A stretch of 64,000 bases of DNA from NCBI GenBank assembly GCA_964537955.1, contig CAZICY010000003.1, forward strand, positions 1 to 64,000. The letters run 5' to 3'. Positions 33,080-43,939 of this stretch are shown here, in pieces. The stretch is from Mxb001 sp964537955. Its GTDB lineage: Bacteria; Actinomycetota; Actinomycetes; S36-B12. A program made the translations under genes and the position numbers. How positions within the stretch are numbered: position 1 is the first letter of the stretch; each line of letters begins with the position of its first letter. The notes beneath the pieces are model-generated. The model saw only the letters and a program-made list of their open reading frames with translations, was not told where the DNA came from and did not search any database.

Positions 33080-34638
33080 CCGTCGATGCAGCCCCCGCGA
33101 CGACGCGGGTAGCCGCGCTCGGGCTGCCGTGGCGACTCCTGCTTGCTGCCGTCTCGGGAGCCCTGCTCGCTCTCGCGTTCCCGCCGGTGGGCGCATCCCT
33201 GCTTGCGCCGGTAGCGGTCGCCATTCTCGTGATCGCGACCTACCGCACCACCGCTTGGCGCGGTGCGCTCGTGGGTGCGCTGCAGGGAGCGGTGTGCTTC
33301 GCGATCCTGCTGCGATGGATGTCCGTCGTCGGCACGGACGCCTGGCTGCTGCTCGTCGCCCTGTGCGCGTTCTGGATCGCGGTCGTCGGTGCCGGGCAGG
33401 CGCTGGTGACCCGACTGCGCTGGTGGCCGCTGTGGATCGCCTGCGTGTGGGTGCTGCAAGAGGCGCTGCGTGATCGGATCCCCCTCGGCGGCTTCCCCTG
33501 GGGCAGGCTCGCCTTCGCCCAGACCGCGACGACCCTGACGCCGTGGGCTGCCGTCGCGGGCGCACCCGCGGTGACCTTCGCGACCGCCCTCGCGGGCGCG
33601 GTCCTCGCCTTCCTGGCCATCGCCGCGGCGACGCGGGGTCGCAGCTGGCGGCAGTGGGTGGCGGCTGGCGTCGGCGGGCTGATCGTCATTGCGCTCGCGG
33701 GGCTGCTCGTGCCGCGCCCGGTGGCGGGTCAGGACGAGCGGGGGCCAGCCACCGCGGTCGCGGCGGTGATCCAAGGCGGCGTGCCGAGCACCGGACTGAG
33801 CGTCGCGGACGAGCGACGCGCGGTGCTGCAGCGCCACCTCGAGCAGACATTGCGGCTGGCCCAGGACGTCGATGCCGGCACCGTCCCTGCTCCCGATGTG
33901 GTGATCTGGCCGGAGAATGCCGTCGACATCGACCCCTACTCCGACCCGGCAGTGGCAGACGCGCTCACGGCGGCTGCTCGCGCGGTCCGGGCCCCGATCC
34001 TGGTGGGCGCGATCATCGACGCCCCTGGTGACCCGAGCCGGATCGCCAACGTCGGCATCGTCTGGGATCCCCTGACGGGGCCCGGTGACAGCTACGTCAA
34101 GCGCCACCCCGTCCCCTTCGGCGAGTACATCCCCTTCCGATCGCTGATCGCCCCGCTCGTGGGGCGGCTCGATCGCGTGCCCCGCGACATGGCGCCCGGT
34201 CAGGAGGCCGGTGTCCTGCAGGCCGGTGCGGTCCGGCTCGGCGATGTCATCTGCTTCGAGGTCGCCTACGACGACATCGTCCACGATGTGGTGACTGCGG
34301 GTGGCCGCGTCATCGTCGTCCAGACCAACAACGCCACGTTCGCCGGGCTCGGACAGCCCGAGCAGCAGGTGGCCATGTCTCGCCTGCGCGCCATCGAGCA
34401 CGGCCGCGCCGTCCTCGTCGCTGCCACAAGCGGCATCAGCGCCGTCATCACCCCCGACGGTGCCGTCGTGTCGGAGATCGGCGAGGCGGACACCGGCTAC
34501 CTCGTGGAGTCCGTGCCGCTGCGCGACTCCCTCACGGTGGCGGATCGCCTGGGTCAGGCGCCCGAGTGGGTCGTGGCGGCTCTCGGGCTCCTCGCCATGG
34601 CGTGGGCCGCGCTACGCCGGCGGGGCCGCGCCGCATAG
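33076..34638 (+). CDS. lnt: apolipoprotein N-acyltransferase
   Basis: A 520-residue membrane enzyme that N-acylates the lipidated Cys of lipoproteins. About eight N-terminal hydrophobic segments are followed by a nitrilase domain. The triad is visible as Glu in VVIWPENAVD, Lys in SYVKRHPVPFGEYIPFRS and Cys in VICFEVAYDD. In Mycobacterium tuberculosis this domain is fused to the Ppm1 mannosyltransferase. Here the two are separate and adjacent. The TAG stop doubles as the start of the ppm1 promoter box. At least two lipoproteins are encoded in this window. Confidence 0.94.
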   Translation: MTVDAAPATTRVAALGLPWRLLLAAVSGALLALAFPPVGASLLAPVAVAILVIATYRTTAWRGALVGALQGAVCFAILLRWMSVVGTDAWLLLVALCAFWIAVVGAGQALVTRLRWWPLWIACVWVLQEALRDRIPLGGFPWGRLAFAQTATTLTPWAAVAGAPAVTFATALAGAVLAFLAIAAATRGRSWRQWVAAGVGGLIVIALAGLLVPRPVAGQDERGPATAVAAVIQGGVPSTGLSVADERRAVLQRHLEQTLRLAQDVDAGTVPAPDVVIWPENAVDIDPYSDPAVADALTAAARAVRAPILVGAIIDAPGDPSRIANVGIVWDPLTGPGDSYVKRHPVPFGEYIPFRSLIAPLVGRLDRVPRDMAPGQEAGVLQAGAVRLGDVICFEVAYDDIVHDVVTAGGRVIVVQTNNATFAGLGQPEQQVAMSRLRAIEHGRAVLVAATSGISAVITPDGAVVSEIGEADTGYLVESVPLRDSLTVADRLGQAPEWVVAALGLLAMAWAALRRRGRAA

Positions 34639-34641
34639 GCT
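34636..34641 (+). promoter_or_regulatory. -10 box TAGGCT, leaderless start of ppm1, built on lnt stop codon
   Basis: TAGGCT is followed by exactly 6 bases and then the GTG at 34648. Its first three bases are the lnt stop codon. Confidence 0.6.
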
Positions 34642-34647
34642 CGAGTC

Positions 34648-35385
34648 GTGTCCGGAGGCGTCCTCGTCATCATCCCGACGTACAACGAGTCGGAGAGCCT
34701 CCCCGGTGTCATCGAGCGGCTGCGCATCGCCGTCCCCGAGGCCCACGTGCTCGTGGCGGACGACAACTCGCCCGACGGCACCGGACGGATCGCCGATGCG
34801 CTCGCAGCCGAGGACGACCACATCCACGTCCTTCACCGTGCCGGCAAGCAGGGCCTGGGCAAGGCCTATCTCGCCGGATTCGCCTGGGGGCTCGAGCGCG
34901 GCTACGACGTGCTCGTGGAGATGGATGCCGACGGCTCCCATCGCCCGGAGGAGCTGCCGCGCCTTCTCGCGCAGATTCCCCACTCGGACGTCGTCCTCGG
35001 TTCCCGATGGGTCCCGGGCGGGTCCGTCGTCAATTGGCCCGCGTCGCGGCGCGTCCTGTCCCAGGGCGGTAGCCTCTACACGCGCCTGTCCCTGGGCATC
35101 CCCACGCGCGATGCCACCGGTGGCTATCGCGCCTACCGCGCCGAGGCGCTGCGTGCGCTCGACCTGGCCTCGGTGGAGTCGAACGGATACTGCTTCCAGA
35201 TCGACCTGCTCTGGCGCGCACTCAAGCGCGGGCTCGTGGTGCGCGAGGTGCCCATCACCTTCGTCGAGCGCGAGGCGGGCACGTCCAAGATGAGTGGCCG
35301 TATCGTCCGCGAGGCGCTGATCAACGTCGGGCGCTGGGGCGCGGCGCATCGCTGGGCGCAGGTCAGCGGACGCGGGCGGGCATGA
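34648..35385 (+). CDS. ppm1: polyprenol monophosphomannose synthase (DPM1-like)
   Basis: A 245-residue GT2 glycosyltransferase that moves mannose from GDP-mannose to polyprenyl phosphate, the donor for extracytoplasmic mannosylation. VIIPTYNESESLPGVIERL opens the GT-A fold, VADDNSPDGTGRIADAL and LVEMDADGSHRPEELPRL hold the metal-binding Asp residues, and DATGGYRAYRAEALRAL and REAGTSKMSGRIVREA are family signatures. No membrane helix is seen, so activity at the membrane may depend on a partner such as Lnt. The TGA overlaps the fxsA ATG. Confidence 0.92.
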   Translation: MSGGVLVIIPTYNESESLPGVIERLRIAVPEAHVLVADDNSPDGTGRIADALAAEDDHIHVLHRAGKQGLGKAYLAGFAWGLERGYDVLVEMDADGSHRPEELPRLLAQIPHSDVVLGSRWVPGGSVVNWPASRRVLSQGGSLYTRLSLGIPTRDATGGYRAYRAEALRALDLASVESNGYCFQIDLLWRALKRGLVVREVPITFVEREAGTSKMSGRIVREALINVGRWGAAHRWAQVSGRGRA

Positions 35386-35819
35386 CGCTGCGCGGGCGCG
35401 TGGGCTGCCTCCTGCTCGTCGCTTACCCGATCGTCGAACTCGCGATCGCCGTCGCGCTCGCCCAGGTCATCGGGTGGTGGTGGCTGCTCGTGGTCGTCGT
35501 GATCTGCATCGTGCTCGGCCTCGGGCTGGTGCGCTACGCACTGAGTGCCACCGGCCGTTCCTTCGGCGTGGCCATTGCCACGCTCCAGGGCCCAGGGGAG
35601 TCGGGTGTCCTGGCGATCGAGGGATCGTCACGGGGAGTGCCCGCGCCGCCCGCCCAGACCCTGCTCATCGTTCCCGCGGGGCTGCTCATCGCGATCCCGG
35701 GGATCCTCACCACGGTCATGGGGCTGGTCCTGTGGCTACCCCCCGTGCGCGCGGCGATCGCGTCCCGCATCGAGCGCGCAGCGCGGCGCCTCGGGCCGCC
35801 GGAAGCGCCCACGCCCTAG
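35382..35819 (+). CDS. fxsA: FxsA family membrane protein
   Basis: A 145-residue small membrane protein. The N-terminal stretch YPIVELAIAVALAQVIGWWW, a second helix (LVVVVICIVLGLGLVRYAL) and a third (LLIVPAGLLIAIPGILTTVM) match the FxsA family. In Escherichia coli FxsA suppresses F exclusion of phage T7, and its general role is unclear. The ATG overlaps the ppm1 stop, so the two are translationally coupled. The gene ends 36 bases before the convergent rbpA. Confidence 0.88.
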   Translation: MTLRGRVGCLLLVAYPIVELAIAVALAQVIGWWWLLVVVVICIVLGLGLVRYALSATGRSFGVAIATLQGPGESGVLAIEGSSRGVPAPPAQTLLIVPAGLLIAIPGILTTVMGLVLWLPPVRAAIASRIERAARRLGPPEAPTP

Positions 35820-35855
35820 TGGACGGCCTAGCGCGACCAGACGAGGGGGAGTGGG

Positions 35856-36203
35856 CTAGGCGCTCTTGCGGCGCTGGTGCGCGTGCAGGAGCGCAAGGCG
35901 CTCATCGAGCAGTTCCTCGAGGTCGCGGATGGTGCGCCTTTCCATGAGCATGTCCCAGTGCGTGCGTGCCGGTCGGCCCGGTGCCTCCTCCGGCCGGGTG
36001 GCGGCGCGCTGGAGGGCTTCCGCCCCGCAGCGGCACTGCCACAGCACGGGGATCTCCTCGGCCTCGGCCGAGAAGGGGACCGACGTCGCGTGACCGCGCG
36101 GGCAGTCGAAGGTGACCACGATGCGCTCAGCGGGGATGACGTGATCATCGTTCTCATAACTCGTCGCACCCAAGCGAGTGCCACGCAGGCTGCCCTCGGA
36201 CAT
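35856..36203 (-). CDS. rbpA: RNA polymerase-binding protein RbpA
   Basis: A 115-residue actinobacterial transcription factor that binds RNA polymerase and the primary sigma factor and stabilises the open complex. MSEGSLRGTRLGATSYENDD is the N-terminal tail. The zinc-binding core shows CPRGHATSVPFSAEAEEIPV and WQCRCG. The linker and sigma-interacting helix (RTHWDMLMERRTIRDLEELL) follow. The frame is open 13 codons upstream, but GGGAGGC precedes the ATG at 36203. It is downstream of the glycerophosphodiesterase gene on the same strand. Confidence 0.95.
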   Translation of the reverse strand: MSEGSLRGTRLGATSYENDDHVIPAERIVVTFDCPRGHATSVPFSAEAEEIPVLWQCRCGAEALQRAATRPEEAPGRPARTHWDMLMERRTIRDLEELLDERLALLHAHQRRKSA

Positions 36204-36322
36204 CGTGCCTCCCGTCGTCGCGGTTGCTTCCACTGTCGTCAACCGTTGCGACGCCGCAGGCGTTCCCGGGGTTCCTGGGAACTCCCGCAGGAGGTTCGGA
36301 CCGGTCGCTGACCGGCGTCCGA

Positions 36323-37069
36323 TTAACGGATATCGAGGTCGGCGCCCCGGCGGGACAGGACCTCGCGCAAGACGGTGGGGGAGTCGGTCATGATGCCGTC
36401 GACCCCGAGATTGAGCAGGTGCTCCATCTCGGACGGGTCATCCACCGTCCACACGTCGACGGCCAGGCCCAGACGGTGCGCGCGAGCGATGAAGCCGGGC
36501 TCGGCGAGGGCGACGCCCAGCGCGCGGGTCGGCACCTGGACGCGGTGCACCCGGGGCAGGCCGCGCAGCCGGGGGAGTGCACGCAGGGCCAGCACCTCCC
36601 AGGGATGGGCGGATGACTCCGTGCCGGGGGGCAGGAGCCGTCGTGCCCGTTCGAGGCGCCTGGCCGAGAACGACGTGACGCACACCCGCGCCTGCGCGCC
36701 GCTGCGGCGCACGGCATCGACCAGCGCCACCACCGACCCGGGCTCCTTGACGTCGATGTTCAGGCGCGCGTCCGGGAACTCCTCCAGCAGCTCCTCCAGT
36801 CGCAGGGGAGCCGACCCGTCGGCCAGGCGCGCACTGCGCACCTGGGACCACGTGCGCTCGCGCACGGGCCCACGGGCGTCGGTGGTGCGATCGAGATCGG
36901 CATCGTGGTGGAGCACCGCCACCCCGTCTCGGGTGGGCCGCACGTCGGTCTCCAGGTGGGCGAACCCCAGGCTGACGGCGTGCCGGAAGGCCGCCAGGGA
37001 GTTCTCCGGGGCCTCGCGCGCGCCACCGCGGTGGGCGTAGGCGCGAAAGCCTCGGGGGAGCGTTCCCAT
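36323..37069 (-). CDS. glycerophosphodiester phosphodiesterase
   Basis: A 248-residue TIM-barrel phosphodiesterase that releases glycerol 3-phosphate from glycerophosphodiesters. AHRGGAREAPENSLAAFRHA gives the HRG motif and the catalytic Glu, HLETDVRPTRDGVAVLHHDA supplies metal-binding Glu/Asp and the catalytic His, and LNIDVKEPG, VWTVDD and GVDGIMTDSP complete the pattern. No signal peptide is present, so it is cytoplasmic like UgpQ. A GACAAT hexamer lies 6 bases before the ATG, close to the leaderless pattern but with G in place of T. Confidence 0.92.
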   Translation of the reverse strand: MGTLPRGFRAYAHRGGAREAPENSLAAFRHAVSLGFAHLETDVRPTRDGVAVLHHDADLDRTTDARGPVRERTWSQVRSARLADGSAPLRLEELLEEFPDARLNIDVKEPGSVVALVDAVRRSGAQARVCVTSFSARRLERARRLLPPGTESSAHPWEVLALRALPRLRGLPRVHRVQVPTRALGVALAEPGFIARAHRLGLAVDVWTVDDPSEMEHLLNLGVDGIMTDSPTVLREVLSRRGADLDIR

Positions 37070-37163
37070 CGAGCCATTGTCGCCCGTGGGGGACTGTCGC
37101 TCGTAGCGCAGGTCCGCGGTCTTCGGGCGACGGCAGGCTGTGGGCGGCCGATGCCGGCCCGAC

Positions 37164-37169
37164 TACCAT
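37164..37169 (+). promoter_or_regulatory. candidate -10 box TACCAT for aminotransferase gene
   Basis: TACCAT lies 45 bases before the ATG at 37215. The leader of about 40 bases would contain GAGGAG just before the start codon. Confidence 0.4.
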
Positions 37170-37214
37170 CGGGGGAACGGGCCGGCAGGTTGCCGGTGCG
37201 GGAATCGAGGAGCC

Positions 37215-38642
37215 ATGACCGCCGACACGAGCATCCGCAATGCCGTCACCTGGCCCGCGCACGATCCCAGCACCTGGCGCACGGTCCCGGAGGCGTTCAC
37301 GCCCCTGGATCACGACCGCGTGGAGAGCCTTCTCGCGGCCGAGTGGGACAGGTTCGCTGCGACCACGCCCGAGTCGGGTGCGCTGAGCGCGCGCTCGCGT
37401 CGCACGCTGCCGCTGGGCGTTCCCTCGTCCTTCCAGTACTGGGATCCGCATCCCGTCTCAGTCGTCTCGGCCAAGGGGGCGTGGCTCACCGACGTGGACG
37501 GTCGGCGCCTGCTCGACCTGTCCATGGGCTTCGGGGCCATGCTCGTCGGGCACCTCAACCCCACGGTGGTGGCCGCCGTCCAGCAAGCCCTGGAGACGGG
37601 CACGCTGTTCGTGACGCCCGCGCCCTCGGCATCGGAGATGGCCGAGCGCTTCTGCACGCGCTTCGACCTCGACCAGGTCCGCTTCGCGAACTCGGGCACC
37701 GAGGCCGACATGTACGCCGTACGCGCGGCGCGCGCGTACACCGGCCGCAAGGCCATCATCAAGATCGAGGGCGGCTACCACGGGGGATACGACGCGCTGT
37801 CCGTGTCGGTCAAGCCCGACCTCGACGAGGCGGGCCCCGAGGACGCGCCCGTGCCCGTCGTGCCCTTCGAGGTGGAGGCCGGGACCGTCTACCCCGTGCC
37901 CTACAACAGCCTGGAGCGCCTGACGCAGATCCTCGACGAGCACGGGCGCGAGATCGCGGCCGTCGTCATGGAGCCCGTGCCCGAGAACATGGGCATCGTC
38001 CTGCCGGATGCCGGCTACCTCTCGGGCGTGCGGGAGCTGTGCGACGCCCACGGCGTGCTCCTCGTCTTCGATGAGGTCAAGACCGGGCTCACGGCAGGCT
38101 ACGGCGGCGCCGCTCAGCGGCTGGGCGTCAAGCCCGACCTGGTGACCCTCGCCAAGAGCATCGGCGGTGGCCTGCCCCTGGCCGCCTTCGGAGGCCGGGC
38201 CGAGGTCATGGCCACGGTGGTCGACGGGCGCATGCCGCACTTCGGGACCTACAACGGCAACCCGCTCGTCATGGCCGCCGCCGCGGCGGTCGACGAGGTG
38301 TGCACCCACCAGGCCCTCGCGCGCGCCGAGGAGGTCAATGACCGGGCCCTGGAGGAGTCGGATCGGATCATCCGGGAGTACGCCTTGCCGGCCCACACGG
38401 TCGGCTTCGGGGTCAAGGGCGCCATCACCTGGTCGCCCAGCCCGGTCCGCACCTACCGGGACTACAAGCGCACCGACTTCGCCGCCGCCGAGCTCAGCTG
38501 GCTCTGGGGCGTCAACCGCGGCGTGCTCACGCCGCCGGGGCTGGACGAGCAGTGGCTGGTGTCCCTGGCGCACACCGATGCCGACATGGCCGTCCTCACC
38601 GGCGAGTTCGAGGACCTGGCCCGCGCCCTGCGCTCCTCATAA
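37215..38642 (+). CDS. class III PLP-dependent aminotransferase
   Basis: A 475-residue aminotransferase of the glutamate-1-semialdehyde mutase / ornithine aminotransferase group. RFANSGTEADMYAVRAARAY binds the cofactor phosphate, LVFDEVKTGLTAGYGGAAQR carries the cofactor Asp, and LVTLAKSIGGGLPLAAFGG holds the PLP Lys. The ~75-residue N-terminal extension before FQYWDPHPVSVV is longer than in HemL. The amino donor and acceptor cannot be read. The frame continues 25 codons upstream, but GAGGAG precedes this ATG. Followed 18 bases later by a HAD phosphatase gene. Confidence 0.88.
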   Translation: MTADTSIRNAVTWPAHDPSTWRTVPEAFTPLDHDRVESLLAAEWDRFAATTPESGALSARSRRTLPLGVPSSFQYWDPHPVSVVSAKGAWLTDVDGRRLLDLSMGFGAMLVGHLNPTVVAAVQQALETGTLFVTPAPSASEMAERFCTRFDLDQVRFANSGTEADMYAVRAARAYTGRKAIIKIEGGYHGGYDALSVSVKPDLDEAGPEDAPVPVVPFEVEAGTVYPVPYNSLERLTQILDEHGREIAAVVMEPVPENMGIVLPDAGYLSGVRELCDAHGVLLVFDEVKTGLTAGYGGAAQRLGVKPDLVTLAKSIGGGLPLAAFGGRAEVMATVVDGRMPHFGTYNGNPLVMAAAAAVDEVCTHQALARAEEVNDRALEESDRIIREYALPAHTVGFGVKGAITWSPSPVRTYRDYKRTDFAAAELSWLWGVNRGVLTPPGLDEQWLVSLAHTDADMAVLTGEFEDLARALRSS

Positions 38643-38648
38643 CATCCG

Positions 38649-38662
38649 ATAACGTACATTAT
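38649..38662. promoter_or_regulatory. near-palindrome ATAACGTACATTAT overlapping a start codon
   Basis: The sequence has the symmetric form ATAA-N-GTAC-N-TTAT, 12 of 14 positions symmetric. It ends on the AT of the ATG at 38661 and lies in an AT-rich island that contrasts with the surrounding GC-rich DNA. It looks like a repressor operator. A TANNNT hexamer (TAACGT, 38650-38655) lies inside it, 5 bases before the ATG. Confidence 0.45.
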
Positions 38663-39164
38663 GTCAGATCACGTGGAGGGGATCTCCCCTTGCGTGGCCG
38701 TGCTCGACATCGATGGTGTCCTCGCCGACGTCCGGCACCGCCTGCCGCACATCGAGGGCGGTCGACGCGACTGGGACGCGTTCTTCGCCGGGGTGGCCGA
38801 CGACCCGGTCCTGGAGCCCGGACGCGACCTGGCCCGGCGGCTGGCCGGCGACGGCATGGGGATCGTCTACCTCACCGGCCGGCCCGAGCGCTGCCGCGAG
38901 GACACCCGCGCCTGGCTCGAGCACCACGCACTTCCTGAGGGCGAGCTGGTGATGCGCCAGGACCGCGACCGCCGGCCCGCACGCCTGATGAAGCTGCAGG
39001 CGCTCCACGAGATGGCCGGGCGCTGCGAGGTGAGGTGCCTGGTCGACGACGACCCCCAGGTGGTCCTGGCGGCCCGGGCGGCAGGCTTCGACGTCGTGGT
39101 CGCTGACTGGATGCCGCGATGCGCGCCTTTGGATGCGGCCCAGGAGACTCTCGGTCGCAGCTAG
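38661..39164 (+). CDS. HAD-superfamily phosphatase (polynucleotide 3'-phosphatase-like)
   Basis: A 167-residue HAD protein. Motif I is AVLDIDGVLADVRHRL, motif II IVYLTGRPERCREDT, motif III the Lys of ARLMKLQAL, and motif IV CLVDDDPQVVLAARAAG. It has no large cap domain, similar to the phosphatase domain of T4 polynucleotide kinase and related small phosphatases. The substrate is unknown. Its start codon lies inside an AT-rich near-palindrome, suggesting specific repression. The gene ends 24 bases before the convergent antiporter gene. Confidence 0.8.
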   Translation: MSDHVEGISPCVAVLDIDGVLADVRHRLPHIEGGRRDWDAFFAGVADDPVLEPGRDLARRLAGDGMGIVYLTGRPERCREDTRAWLEHHALPEGELVMRQDRDRRPARLMKLQALHEMAGRCEVRCLVDDDPQVVLAARAAGFDVVVADWMPRCAPLDAAQETLGRS

Positions 39165-39188
39165 CAGGTCGCCACCGTTGCGCCGACG

Positions 39189-40754
39189 CTAGTCCGGGGG
39201 TCGGCGGGTGCGCAGGGCGCTCACCTGCAGGTCCAGCTCGTGCAGGGCGGGGCGGATGACCGCATCGGGTGTGCCGCTCTCGCGCAGGCGCAGGAGCTCG
39301 TCCTGCTGGGCGCGCAGCACGGCCATCTCGAGGCGGTAGGCGTCGCCGGAGCGCTCGGCCCCCTGTGGCTCTCCCCCGGCCACCTCCAGGTCGGCCAGGA
39401 GGCGCTGTCGGATGGCGTCCTCCGCACCCGGGGGCAGTGATTCCCGCGCTCCCGCGGCATCGCGCACCGCTTCATCGAGCGCATCCAGGCCGCGGGTCGC
39501 CATCGCCACCCGCACCGCGCGCCGATCGTCGTCGAGGTCCTGCGGCGACAGCCGGACAGCGCGTGCCACCAGGCCCAGGGTCGGCGAGAGGGCCAGGGTG
39601 ACGCCGATGACGACGAAGGTGGTGGCCTGCAGGAGCCGGCTCTGGTCGACGGCTGCCTCGACGCCGACGCCGAGCGGCAGGGAGAAGGCGGCAAGCCCGG
39701 ACACCGGGCCCCGCGCTCCCGCCCACGCGACGACGACGGCCTCCCGCGGCCCGATGCGCGCGTCTCCCCTGCCGGAGACGAGGCTGTAGGCGAGGACGAA
39801 GACGAGCCGTGTCGCGACCAGGACCGCGACGACCGCGATCACGAGCACGGGCAGCAGGCGTAGGTCTTCCGCGGGCAGGGCCAGCACCGTCTCGGGCAGT
39901 TCCAGGCCGACGAGGAAGAACGCCGCGGCCGTGAGGACGAAGGTGATCTGGCGCCAGATGGCGACCGACGACCGACGTCCCTCGAATCGACGATGCGTGA
40001 GCATGGTGTTGGCGACGATGAGCGCGGTGGCGACCACCGCGAGGATGCCCGAGCCCTCGACGGACTCGGCGAGAAGGTAGACCGGGATCGGGGCGACGAG
40101 CACGAAGGCGTTGACCACGGTCTGGTCCGGGTCCCGGCGGATGAGCCAGGCGAGGGCTAGCCCGGCGAGGACGCCCACGATGAGCCCGCCCACGACGGAC
40201 TGCAGGAGGATGAAGGCGATGTCGCCGGTCGACACCGTTCCCGTCGCGGCCGCAGCGAGGGCCACGCGTAGCAGCGTGAGCCCAGTGCCGTCGTTGACCA
40301 GGCTCTCCCCCTCGAGGATGGTCACGACTCGACGCGGGAGTGCGACGCGGCGCGCGATCGCCGCGACCGCCACGGCATCCGTGGGCGACAGGATCGCCCC
40401 CAGGGCGAACGCCAGGGCCAGCGGGATTCCGGGCACGAGCGCGGCGGCGACCGCGCCGACGGCCACCGAGGTCACGAGCACCAGGCCGACAGCGAGGGCG
40501 AAAATCGGCCGGCGGAACCTGCGGAAGTCGACGTAGGAGGTCGACAGCGCCTCGCCGAACACCAACGGCGCGAGGATGAGCAGGAAGACCTCGCCCGCGT
40601 CCTGGGGTGCCGAGGGGCCGAAGGGCAGCAGCCCGAAGGCGATGCCGGCCACCAGGACGGGGATGGCGGTCCCCCACCCACGCCAGCGCGCGAACGCGGC
40701 GACCGCCAGCGCGATGAGGAGCCCGGCCAGGAGCCCCTCGGATAGGTCGACCAC
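39189..40754 (-). CDS. Na+/H+ antiporter, CPA1 family
   Basis: A 521-residue membrane protein with about 12 hydrophobic segments in the first ~410 residues and a ~110-residue cytoplasmic tail (residues 411-521) rich in Arg, Glu and Leu. ALGAILSPTDAVAVAAIARR and LEGESLVNDGTGLTLLRVAL are the ion-binding signatures of NhaP/CPA1 exchangers. VAWAGARGPVSGLAAFSLPL also fits. It exports Na+ or K+ for protons. The GTG start has TAGCCT exactly 6 bases upstream. It is downstream of gcvP but divergent in regulation. Confidence 0.9.
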   Translation of the reverse strand: MVDLSEGLLAGLLIALAVAAFARWRGWGTAIPVLVAGIAFGLLPFGPSAPQDAGEVFLLILAPLVFGEALSTSYVDFRRFRRPIFALAVGLVLVTSVAVGAVAAALVPGIPLALAFALGAILSPTDAVAVAAIARRVALPRRVVTILEGESLVNDGTGLTLLRVALAAAATGTVSTGDIAFILLQSVVGGLIVGVLAGLALAWLIRRDPDQTVVNAFVLVAPIPVYLLAESVEGSGILAVVATALIVANTMLTHRRFEGRRSSVAIWRQITFVLTAAAFFLVGLELPETVLALPAEDLRLLPVLVIAVVAVLVATRLVFVLAYSLVSGRGDARIGPREAVVVAWAGARGPVSGLAAFSLPLGVGVEAAVDQSRLLQATTFVVIGVTLALSPTLGLVARAVRLSPQDLDDDRRAVRVAMATRGLDALDEAVRDAAGARESLPPGAEDAIRQRLLADLEVAGGEPQGAERSGDAYRLEMAVLRAQQDELLRLRESGTPDAVIRPALHELDLQVSALRTRRPPD

Positions 40755-40760
40755 GCCCGC

Positions 40761-40766
40761 AGGCTA
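40761..40766 (-). promoter_or_regulatory. -10 box TAGCCT, leaderless start of antiporter gene
   Basis: The minus strand reads TAGCCT, then exactly 6 bases, then the GTG at 40754. It lies in the 23-base gap after gcvP. Confidence 0.6.
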
Positions 40767-40777
40767 GCGGTCCCCCG

Positions 40778-43648
<2,871 letters not shown>

Positions 43649-43689
43649 GACTGCTCCCGGCAACTCGACGGTCGAGCGCACGCGGTGTG

Positions 43690-43893
43690 CGCCCCACCCC
43701 CTCTGGTCTCGCGGACTACCGCGACCTGAGAGCTTCGTCGCCGTGCGCGGACGCACGAGCGGCTTTCACCGTCGGTGGGGTGGCGAGCCACCCTCTCTCC
43801 AGAGTTGCCTTCCCTGCACGGTCCTTGTGCCTGAGAGTTTCCGGGGCGGTTGCTCCTTCGGCGCCCGGGTTTCCCCGGGGCTCTCCCGTGCTG
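43690..43893 (-). ncRNA. tandem glycine riboswitch upstream of gcvP
   Basis: The transcript (minus strand) shows two glycine aptamers. Aptamer I has GGGAGAG near 43890, GCGCCGAAGGAGCAA at 43864-43850 and CTCTCAGGCA at 43837-43828, followed by the linker AAGGACCG. Aptamer II begins CTCTGGAGAG near 43804 and carries CACCGACGGTGAAAGCC at 43777-43761 and GCTCTCAGGT at 43733-43724, closing with CCAGAG near 43705. Conserved core sequences and spacing match the glycine riboswitch family. It should raise gcvP expression when glycine is abundant. About 40 bases separate it from the gcvP start. Confidence 0.93.
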
Positions 43894-43911
43894 GGTCGAA
43901 CAGCGGTGCGA

Positions 43912-43917
43912 GCGTAG
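43912..43917 (-). promoter_or_regulatory. -10 box TACGCT for the gcvP riboswitch transcript
   Basis: TACGCT on the minus strand lies about 20 bases before aptamer I. Transcription from about 43905 would give a leader of roughly 257 bases before gcvP. Confidence 0.5.
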
Positions 43918-43939
43918 CGCACCCGGGGTCCGAGAGGGA

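Noticed and set aside
38639..38664. Rho-independent terminator after the aminotransferase gene
   Set aside because: The repeat is AT-rich, has no GC stem or T tract and overlaps the next start codon. An operator is more likely.
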